A stretch of DNA of 13,478 nucleotides from Actinomycetota bacterium. Lineage in GTDB: Bacteria; Actinomycetota; Humimicrobiia; Humimicrobiales; Humimicrobiaceae. Positions within the stretch are counted from its first letter, which is position 1; every line of letters begins with the position of its first letter. The stretch spans positions 1-13,478 of the forward strand of contig VGAU01000025.1 of assembly GCA_016870675.1 (NCBI GenBank). The letters are read 5' to 3'. The notes below the pieces were generated by a model that was not told where the DNA came from, ran no database searches, and was given only the letters and a program-made list of their open reading frames with translations. Positions 8,022-13,478 of the stretch are shown one piece after another. The translations under genes were made by a program, and so were the position numbers.

Positions 8022-8041
8022 CTGCTGTAAATTTGCAGCAG
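8022..8041. repeat. 20-base palindrome in the comEB leader
   Basis: CTGCTGTAAATTTGCAGCAG is self-complementary except for one T/G pair. As RNA it would fold into a stem of six mostly GC pairs plus a U-G and an A-U pair. A TTTTTT run follows six bases after the stem (8048-8053). It may be a protein-binding operator or a weak attenuator-like hairpin. It is the only GC-containing structured element in this AT-rich gap. Confidence 0.45.
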
Positions 8042-8081
8042 AAGCGGTTTTTTATAAATAAAAAAAGTATATATTGAAAAA

Positions 8082-8537
8082 ATGGTAATTACGCGACCGA
8101 CCTGGGATGAATATTTTGCGTCAATTACAAGGCAGGTTGCAGCAAGATCTACATGCCTTAGAAGAAAAGTTGGCGCTATAATTGTAAAGGATAAGAGGAT
8201 TCTTACGACAGGCTATAATGGTGCGCCGATGGGGGTGAGAAATTGTCTTGAGATAGGAACGTGCTTGAGAGAAGAACTTGGAGTGCCCGCGGGTGAAAGA
8301 CACGAAATTTGCCGCGGCCTGCATGCTGAACAGAATGCAATCCTCCAGTCTGCATATCATGGGGTGCAAATAAGAGACTCGGTTATTTACTCCACAACCC
8401 AGCCCTGTGTTCTCTGTGCTAAAATGATAATAAACTGCGGAATTAAAAAAATATATTATTTTGAGGATTACCCTGACCCCCTTGCTATAGAACTCCTTGA
8501 CGAAGCAGGAGTTGAATTAATAAGACTGGATTTTTAA
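8082..8537 (+). CDS. comEB: dCMP deaminase (ComEB family)
   Basis: A 151-residue deoxycytidylate deaminase that converts dCMP to dUMP and feeds dTMP synthesis. The zinc site of the cytidine/deoxycytidylate deaminase fold is complete: HAE at 81-83 (histidine ligand and catalytic glutamate) and PCVLC at 108-112 (C109, C112). Family stretches RSTCLRRKVGA, TTGYNGAP and the cysteine/histidine-rich insert before HAE match the ComEB/dCMP group, not tRNA adenosine deaminases or riboflavin enzymes. Length is typical. The ATG is chosen because family members start a few residues before the WDEYF stretch. No Shine-Dalgarno sequence is present in the 30 bases upstream. It is transcribed away from tsaC and towards murA. 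The name comes from the Bacillus competence operon and does not imply a role in competence. Confidence 0.95.
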   Translation: MVITRPTWDEYFASITRQVAARSTCLRRKVGAIIVKDKRILTTGYNGAPMGVRNCLEIGTCLREELGVPAGERHEICRGLHAEQNAILQSAYHGVQIRDSVIYSTTQPCVLCAKMIINCGIKKIYYFEDYPDPLAIELLDEAGVELIRLDF

Positions 8538-8552
8538 TTGAAAAAAATTTTA

Positions 8553-8599
8553 AAGAGTATAGTTGGTACAAATTTTTTACCAGGCAGCTCTTATTTTTT
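8553..8599 (+). terminator. Probable intrinsic terminator after comEB
   Basis: A two-tier hairpin: outer stem AAGAG (8553-8557) with CTCTT (8588-8592), inner stem TTGGTA (8563-8568) with TACCAG (8578-8583), with an internal loop between them. A T6 run follows at 8594-8599. It starts 15 bases after the comEB stop and precedes the murA promoter. Stems are short, so strength is uncertain. Confidence 0.45.
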
Positions 8600-8613
8600 A
8601 ATTCACCTTTATT

Positions 8614-8622
8614 TGTTATAAT
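8614..8622 (+). promoter_or_regulatory. Extended -10 promoter for murA
   Basis: TGT-TATAAT at 8614-8622 is a perfect extended -10 element. The -35 region 17 bases upstream is only a T run (8594-8599), shared with the proposed comEB terminator; extended -10 promoters often tolerate this. The predicted start is near 8630, leaving a leader of about 36 bases that has no Shine-Dalgarno sequence close to the murA ATG. Confidence 0.6.
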
Positions 8623-8665
8623 AGCCTTTACTTTTTTATTAGGGAAAATTACTTTTTTTATATTT

Positions 8666-9946
8666 ATGGAAAAGTTTATTATAAACGGCGGGAAAACTCT
8701 GTCTGGAAAAGTTAAGATAAGCGGGGCTAAGAATTCTGCATTAAAGTTGATGGCAGCATCGATACTGGCCGACAGCAAAACTATCTTAAGAAATGTACCA
8801 GAAATTGAGGACGTTAATATTATGATAGAAGTGCTCAGAACCCTTGGCGCCAGGGTAGATGTGGACGTGGAAAATAAAGTAGTTGAAATTGATCCAGGGA
8901 GTATCAGCAGCTATGAAGCACCTTATGAACTTGTGAGAAAGATGAGGGCTTCGATACTGGTAGCAGGGCCGCTCCTGAGCAAGTTTGGTAAAGTTAAAGT
9001 TGCCGTTCCGGGTGGTTGCAATATTGGCTCCAGACAAATTGATCTTCACCTGAAGGGCTTTGAAGATATGGGAGCAAAATATTCTATAGAACATGGATAT
9101 ATTAATTGCCAGGTTGACAGTAATGAAGCCGGAGCGAAGCTTTTCGGTACAATGATGAATCTGGATTTTCCTTCCAGAGGGGCTACTGAAAATATAATGA
9201 TGGCGGGATGTCTTGCTGATGGCCAGACAGTTATTAATAATGCAGCAAGGGAACCTGAAATAGCAGACCTGGCTAATTTTTTAAACTCAATGAGTGCAGA
9301 CATACAGGGAGCAGGCACGGACTGCATCATTATAAATGGAGTTAAAAGTCTTGATGGTACAGATTATGAAGTCATGCCTGACAGTATTGAAGCAGGTACT
9401 TTTATTACTGCGGCAGGTTTATGTGGTGATAGAGTAGAAATTGAAAATGCGAGATGGAAAAATCTTGAAATATTTTATTCTAAGTTAAAAGAAATTGGTG
9501 TAAATATTTCTATTGTTGATGAAAACAATATAAGTGTAGATGCGCCCCGGGAAGCATACAGGCCCACCAATATCAGCACTCTTCCATACCCTGGCTTTCC
9601 CACAGATTTACAACCCATAATAACAGTTCTTCTTTCGGTTGTTCCCGGTGTATCAGTAGTAACAGAAAATGTATTTGAAAACAGGTTTATGTACGTGGAC
9701 GAACTGAACAGAATGGGAGCGGATGTAAAAATTGACGGGCATCATGCTGTAATCAAGGGGGTTGAAAAATTATCAGGAGCTCCGGTCAGGTCATTTGACC
9801 TTCGCGCGGGGGCGGCTATGGTCCTTGCAGGACTTGCGGCGGAAGGGTCTACAGAGGTAAGTGACATACATCATATCCAGAGGGGTTATGAGGATTTTGT
9901 AAAGAAGTTAAGGAACCTGGGTGCTGATATCAGAAAGGTCAGTTAG
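8666..9946 (+). CDS. murA: UDP-N-acetylglucosamine 1-carboxyvinyltransferase (MurA)
   Basis: A 426-residue enzyme for the first committed cytoplasmic step of peptidoglycan synthesis, transferring enolpyruvate from PEP to UDP-GlcNAc. It has the two-domain EPT fold. K22 and N23 lie in SGAKNSALKLM, the catalytic cysteine C118 in PGGCNIGSRQIDLHL, the catalytic aspartate D314 in YPGFPTDLQ and the PEP-binding arginine R380 in DLRAGAAMVLAGL. Length is normal (about 417-435). The cysteine is present, not the aspartate of intrinsically fosfomycin-resistant MurA proteins, so sensitivity at the target level is inferred. The nearest Shine-Dalgarno-like bases (AGGGA) are about 20 bases before the ATG, too far to act normally. 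The gene shows this organism builds peptidoglycan. It is followed after 89 bases by an LCP protein. Confidence 0.98.
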   Translation: MEKFIINGGKTLSGKVKISGAKNSALKLMAASILADSKTILRNVPEIEDVNIMIEVLRTLGARVDVDVENKVVEIDPGSISSYEAPYELVRKMRASILVAGPLLSKFGKVKVAVPGGCNIGSRQIDLHLKGFEDMGAKYSIEHGYINCQVDSNEAGAKLFGTMMNLDFPSRGATENIMMAGCLADGQTVINNAAREPEIADLANFLNSMSADIQGAGTDCIIINGVKSLDGTDYEVMPDSIEAGTFITAAGLCGDRVEIENARWKNLEIFYSKLKEIGVNISIVDENNISVDAPREAYRPTNISTLPYPGFPTDLQPIITVLLSVVPGVSVVTENVFENRFMYVDELNRMGADVKIDGHHAVIKGVEKLSGAPVRSFDLRAGAAMVLAGLAAEGSTEVSDIHHIQRGYEDFVKKLRNLGADIRKVS

Positions 9947-9978
9947 CATAAGGTCAGGAATTTTAAATACTGATTTAT

Positions 9979-9984
9979 TATAAA
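9979..9984 (+). promoter_or_regulatory. Possible -10 box upstream of the LCP gene
   Basis: TATAAA lies in the 89-base gap between murA and the LCP gene, about 50 bases before the ATG. No convincing -35 is seen 16-18 bases upstream, and no clear terminator separates murA from this point. The LCP gene may be read from this site, from the murA promoter, or both. Confidence 0.25.
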
Positions 9985-10035
9985 ATCTAATGTTGAAAGT
10001 TATACGGATGAAAAGGAATTAAAGTAAAGCGGAAA

Positions 10036-12054
10036 ATGAGACTTTTAAAAAATAAGGATAAAAGAGGATTTAGAAGATTACCTTTATATATAAGGGTAAT
10101 AATAATAGTTTTATCTTCAATAATTTTTATTGGAGGCGCAGGAGCGGGCGGAATCTTTCTTTATATTAATTCAGTAAACAGGACTATAAATTCGATTACT
10201 ACTTCGGAAGTAGAGAACATACTCACCACCGTAGAATCTCCCCAGGAGCCGGTTACTATCCTTATATTAGGCCGGGATACCAGAGATACTGAAAATGATA
10301 TAGGCAGGGCTGATACCATAATGCTTTTTTATTTAAATCCTGAAGAAAATAACGGAGTCCTTCTTTCTATTCCCAGGGATACTCTGGTGGAAATACCGGG
10401 GCATGGGGAAGATAAAATAAATGCTGCTTATGCTTATGGCGGGGAAGAGCTTATGATAAAAACAGTCAGTTCCTTTCTGGATGCGGAAATAAACCATTAT
10501 GTAACTCTTGATTTTGAAGGTTTTGTACAGTTAATTGATGCCCTGGGAGGAGTAGATATTAACATTGATAGACCTATGGTTGATCCAAAGAGCGGAGCTA
10601 ATTTCTCGGCTGGCAACCACCACCTCACAGGAGAACAGGCATTATCATATACTAGAAGCAGAGCTACAGAGCTTGGAGATATTGGCAGAATTCAGCGTCA
10701 GCAGAATTTATTTAGAGAACTCCTAATACAGAAATTAAATATAAGATACTTATCCAGTGTTCCCTATTATTTTAATATTCTGGTAGAAAATACAAGAACG
10801 GACCTGGATATTTTAACTATCCTTAAATATTCAAAGGCAGCCCTATCCTTTAGTTCTGAAAATTTTAAAACAGCTATTATCCCTTCTCGTTCAGATTGGA
10901 TAGAAAATGGAACTATTAGTGTTCAAATTCCGGACATTGAAGAAGCGAGAGCTATGTGGGAACGTATAATTAGTGGTGAGCCTGCAAGTAAGTATAATGC
11001 AGAGTATACCGAGATTGATGGAATAGGAGATTCAATGACCCAGGATACAGAATATAGATTTGAAATTAAGGTGAAAAATACCGGAGCTTTGACCTGGAAT
11101 AGAAATGGCGATAATCCAGTATACCTGAGCTATCACTGGATAGATTTTAATAGCAAAGAAATGGTAGTTTTTGATGGTAAGAGAAGTATTATACCTGAAG
11201 ATGGAGTTAATGCAGATAATGAAGTAGTATTTTATTCTACCATAATATCTCCCCCAAAACCTGGTGAATATATTCTACAAATAGATCTGGTACATGAAGG
11301 TATAACATGGTTTTCCTTTCAGGGAGTACCGTCTCTGGAGAAGTTTATAACTGTAGATATATCTTATGCTGCTCAATATAATGACGGAGGCACTACACCA
11401 AATTATTTAGATCCAGGACAAGAGTTTGAAATTAAAGTTAAAGTAAAAAATAATGGTTTTTTATTATGGGGTTTTTCTGGACAAAACAGGATAGACTTAG
11501 GAACTCATTGGATAAACAGGGATACAGGGGAGATGATTATCTGGGATGGAAATAGAGGATTGCTGACTTACGATGTTTCTCATAACGAAATTACAGTGGT
11601 AGATATAAAAATAAAAGCACCAGACAAGCCTGGCAGGTATATATTACAATATGATATGGTACATGAAAGAATCACCTGGTTTTCTGAAAAAGGGGTAATA
11701 CCCCTGGAAGTAAATGTAGATGTTGGCCGGGTTATAGATAAAAGTATAACCAGTCGAACCTATATTATAATTTCTAATGGTAATGGCATAAGCGGATCTG
11801 CGGTAAAGTTTAAAGATTATTTAAAAGTCTATGGATTTAAGATACTGGGGCTTTCCAATGCAGATAGTTATAATTATGAAAAAACTGTAATATACTATAG
11901 TAAGGAAAATAAAGAAAAAGCAGACCAACTGGCGATAATCTTTTCGAGTTATGAGATGAAAGAACTGCCATCAAGTATTTTTAAAGAAATATATGGCAAA
12001 GATGCAGATGCAGCCATAATAGTTGGTAAAGATTATTTAGAAAATATACAGTAA
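10036..12054 (+). CDS. LCP-family (LytR-CpsA-Psr) glycopolymer ligase with two Ig-like modules and a LytR_C domain
   Basis: A 672-residue membrane-anchored, outward-facing protein. Order: basic N-terminus, one membrane segment (about 19-43), LCP catalytic domain (about 73-235), linker, two Ig-like modules (about 322-441 and 447-563), LytR_C domain (about 573-667). LCP motifs are complete: LGRDTRD (78-84), GRADTIML (90-97), SIPRDT (111-116), the LDFEGFVQLIDALGGVDINI region, TRSRA (206-210) and GRIQRQQN (217-224). LCP enzymes transfer lipid-linked glycopolymers to peptidoglycan or other wall carbohydrate. The C-terminal part shows SNGNGISGSAVKFKDYL, LSNADSYNYEKTVIYY and AAIIVGKDY, typical of LytR_C. 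Most LCP proteins are 300-500 residues; the excess here is the Ig pair. The Shine-Dalgarno sequence is weak. A CapD-like gene follows after 30 bases, which fits a role in surface polymer attachment. Confidence 0.92.
   Translation: MRLLKNKDKRGFRRLPLYIRVIIIVLSSIIFIGGAGAGGIFLYINSVNRTINSITTSEVENILTTVESPQEPVTILILGRDTRDTENDIGRADTIMLFYLNPEENNGVLLSIPRDTLVEIPGHGEDKINAAYAYGGEELMIKTVSSFLDAEINHYVTLDFEGFVQLIDALGGVDINIDRPMVDPKSGANFSAGNHHLTGEQALSYTRSRATELGDIGRIQRQQNLFRELLIQKLNIRYLSSVPYYFNILVENTRTDLDILTILKYSKAALSFSSENFKTAIIPSRSDWIENGTISVQIPDIEEARAMWERIISGEPASKYNAEYTEIDGIGDSMTQDTEYRFEIKVKNTGALTWNRNGDNPVYLSYHWIDFNSKEMVVFDGKRSIIPEDGVNADNEVVFYSTIISPPKPGEYILQIDLVHEGITWFSFQGVPSLEKFITVDISYAAQYNDGGTTPNYLDPGQEFEIKVKVKNNGFLLWGFSGQNRIDLGTHWINRDTGEMIIWDGNRGLLTYDVSHNEITVVDIKIKAPDKPGRYILQYDMVHERITWFSEKGVIPLEVNVDVGRVIDKSITSRTYIIISNGNGISGSAVKFKDYLKVYGFKILGLSNADSYNYEKTVIYYSKENKEKADQLAIIFSSYEMKELPSSIFKEIYGKDADAAIIVGKDYLENIQ
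10999..11724 (+). repeat. Tandem pair of Ig-like modules encoded inside the LCP gene
   Basis: Two copies of a module with a period of 123-124 residues. Paired positions are W354/W478, HW at 367-368/491-492, DG at 380-381/504-505, PG at 409-410/532-533 and WFS at 425-427/548-550. The beta-strand-rich pattern, with KVKNTG or KVKNNG early, a PPKPGEYILQ or APDKPGRYILQ strand and a closing ITWFS, resembles NBR1-like/CARDB-type Ig folds. From memory, similar modules occur in bacterial surface and glycosyltransferase-linked proteins. The copies have diverged at DNA level, so the duplication is old. Confidence 0.75.
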
Positions 12055-12084
12055 ATTTAGCTCGTAAAAAATTGAAATATTGAA

Positions 12085-13478
12085 ATGAATTTACTAAAAA
12101 TTAAAAGTAATATAATCCAGGCAATATTTGATATAGCCATATTCTTTTCATCTTTTACTATATCTTTTTATTTAAGAGGGCAGTTAGAAATAAGAGGATT
12201 GGAGAGTCTTGCCCCGAAATACACCGAATATTTTATAAGATACACTTTGATAATAGTTGGTGTTAAGCTTTTAAGCTTCATTTTATTTGGCATCTATAAA
12301 AAAATCTGGAAGTATGCCAGCTTCAGGGATTTTCTTACCATAGTTGAATCACTGGCTATAAGTACTGTAATTATGGTATTTGTTTTCTATATAATTGAAG
12401 TAGAGTATTTTCCAAAGAGCATACTTATAATAGATTTTCTTCTTACTTTAATACTAATTGTAGGTTCAAGATTCTCAGTCAGAATGTTTAACGAGATGAA
12501 ATTTGGAAGCATTTATACACGCAGGAAGAGAACCTTGATTGTTGGTGCCGGTGATGCAGGTGAGATGATAGTAAGAGAGATGATAAGGCAGAGGGATAGC
12601 GAATATGTTCCTGTAGGATTTTTAGATGACGATAAGGCGAAAATCGGTCATCAAATTCATGGGATAAAAGTTTTTGGAAAAACTGACGAGATAAAGAAAT
12701 TTATAGAAAAATTAGCTATTGATGAAATAATAATAGCTATACCCTCAGCCAGTGGTGAGGTTAGGAAGAATATCATTTTTAAAGCAAAAGAAGAAGGAAT
12801 ATTTTGTAAAACCCTTCCCAGCTTGTATGAGATAATAGATGGAAAAGCGCACCTATATCAGATAAGGGATATCAAGGTAGAAGATATTTTAGGAAGAAAA
12901 CCTGTAAATCTTAATTACAGTCAGCTCTTAAGTCAACTTGAAGGCAAATCAATCCTTATAACCGGCGCAGGAGGATCTATTGGCTCTGAACTCTGCAGAC
13001 AGGTAGTAAGGTTTAAACCATCAAATCTGATTCTTGTTGATCATTCTGAGAATAATGTGTTCTTGATAGAACAGGAACTTTCTACAAAACTTGATTATCC
13101 CAATGCCATACCTATTGTTACCGATATAAGAGACAGTTCCAGTATCAGGGGTGTATTTAAAAAGTATAAGCCTGAAATTGTATTTCATGCGGCAGCCTAT
13201 AAACATGTTCCGCTTATGCAGTTAAACCCGGAAGCCGCATTGCAGAATAACTTTCTGGGTACAAAAGCAATGGCAAAATTGTCTATCTCCAGCGGAGTTA
13301 AAAAGTTTGTAATGCTCTCTACAGATAAAGCGGTTAACCCTAATAATATAATGGGTATATCAAAATTGCTTTCCGAAAAATATCTGCAGACACTTTCAAA
13401 AGTAAAGGATACGGTTTTTATAATTGTAAGATTTGGAAATGTGCTTGGGAGCCAGGGCAGTGTGGTGCCCATATTTCA
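12085..13478 (+). CDS. CapD/WbpM-type membrane NDP-sugar 4,6-dehydratase (3' end missing)
   Basis: Open from ATG at 12085 to the window edge, giving 464 residues with no stop. Four membrane segments are seen (about 9-30, 48-70, 84-104, 112-130). A first nucleotide-binding domain follows with LIVGAGDAGE (151-160), then an SDR domain with TGAGGSIGSEL (293-303), DHSENN (319-324), FHAAAYKHVPLM (367-378) and STDKAVNPNNIMGISK (412-427). The usual SDR tyrosine position is M423, with K427 four residues on; methionine here is normal for long WbpM/PglF/CapD dehydratases. These convert UDP-GlcNAc-type substrates to 4-keto-6-deoxy sugars for surface glycans. Typical family length is about 600-650, so roughly 150-180 residues are missing. 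No Shine-Dalgarno sequence is visible. It follows the LCP gene after 30 bases. Confidence 0.93.
   Translation, partial: MNLLKIKSNIIQAIFDIAIFFSSFTISFYLRGQLEIRGLESLAPKYTEYFIRYTLIIVGVKLLSFILFGIYKKIWKYASFRDFLTIVESLAISTVIMVFVFYIIEVEYFPKSILIIDFLLTLILIVGSRFSVRMFNEMKFGSIYTRRKRTLIVGAGDAGEMIVREMIRQRDSEYVPVGFLDDDKAKIGHQIHGIKVFGKTDEIKKFIEKLAIDEIIIAIPSASGEVRKNIIFKAKEEGIFCKTLPSLYEIIDGKAHLYQIRDIKVEDILGRKPVNLNYSQLLSQLEGKSILITGAGGSIGSELCRQVVRFKPSNLILVDHSENNVFLIEQELSTKLDYPNAIPIVTDIRDSSSIRGVFKKYKPEIVFHAAAYKHVPLMQLNPEAALQNNFLGTKAMAKLSISSGVKKFVMLSTDKAVNPNNIMGISKLLSEKYLQTLSKVKDTVFIIVRFGNVLGSQGSVVPIF

Noticed and set aside
12071..12086. Tandem ATTGAAAT repeated twice just before the CapD-like start codon.
   Set aside because: Two copies of an 8-base A/T-rich word can arise by chance here, and no further copies or function are visible.
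13345..13362. The CapD-like protein lacks the usual SDR catalytic tyrosine (M423 instead).
   Set aside because: Methionine at this place is standard in long WbpM/PglF/CapD-type dehydratases, so it is not a defect.
13021..13472. Minus-strand open frames opposite the CapD-like gene.
   Set aside because: They lie opposite a strongly conserved plus-strand coding sequence, show no recognisable protein features and have no supported start sites.
1..13478. Search for CRISPR repeats, tRNA genes, transposase genes, attachment sites or a defence/toxin system.
   Set aside because: No spaced direct repeats, cloverleaf sequences, terminal inverted repeats or related protein motifs were seen. Apart from the LCP architecture, the genes are well-known families.

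Overview
The window is AT-rich bacterial chromosome, packed with genes and with no sign of mobile elements. It holds a V/A-type ATPase operon, a set of housekeeping genes (serine/one-carbon, pentose phosphate, tRNA modification, pyrimidine, peptidoglycan), and the start of a cell-surface glycopolymer locus. A V-type instead of an F-type ATPase, MurA-based peptidoglycan synthesis, and an LCP protein with a LytR_C domain together suggest an anaerobic, low-GC bacterium with a Gram-positive-like wall programme. Candidate lineages near Actinomycetota, Bacillota or Atribacterota would fit. That placement is inference; no rRNA or other marker is present to settle it.

Layout. (1) 1-5301, plus strand: the 3' end of V-type ATPase subunit E, then C, F, A, B and D. 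The genes abut within 0-10 bases and each has a good Shine-Dalgarno sequence. The order E-C-F-A-B-D is that of known bacterial V-type operons; the membrane subunits I and K would lie upstream, outside the window. (2) 5310-7884, minus strand: glyA, rpiB and a TsaC/Sua5-type gene. glyA converges on the ATPase operon with only 8 bases between the stop codons. A near-consensus promoter precedes rpiB-glyA. (3) 7885-8081: a divergent intergenic region with two inverted repeats and a likely promoter for comEB. (4) 8082-9946, plus strand: dCMP deaminase (comEB), then murA behind a likely terminator and an extended -10 promoter. (5) 10036 to the end, plus strand: an unusual LCP-family ligase carrying two tandem Ig-like modules, then a membrane-anchored CapD/WbpM-type NDP-sugar dehydratase that runs off the window edge.

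How it works together. The ATPase genes encode the whole soluble A3B3 head and the central stalk of a rotary ion pump. GlyA, RpiB, TsaC, ComEB and MurA are ordinary central functions, but their clustering beside an ATPase operon recalls the Bacillus subtilis ywlC-ywlF-glyA-upp-atp-murAA region, where the ATPase is F-type. The last two genes look like the start of a pathway that makes an amino-/deoxy-sugar precursor and attaches the finished polymer to the wall.

I found no CRISPR array, tRNA, rRNA, insertion sequence or defence system. The most unusual items are the LCP protein architecture and the divergent TsaC, which lacks several consensus residues. No intergenic stretch exceeds 300 bases.
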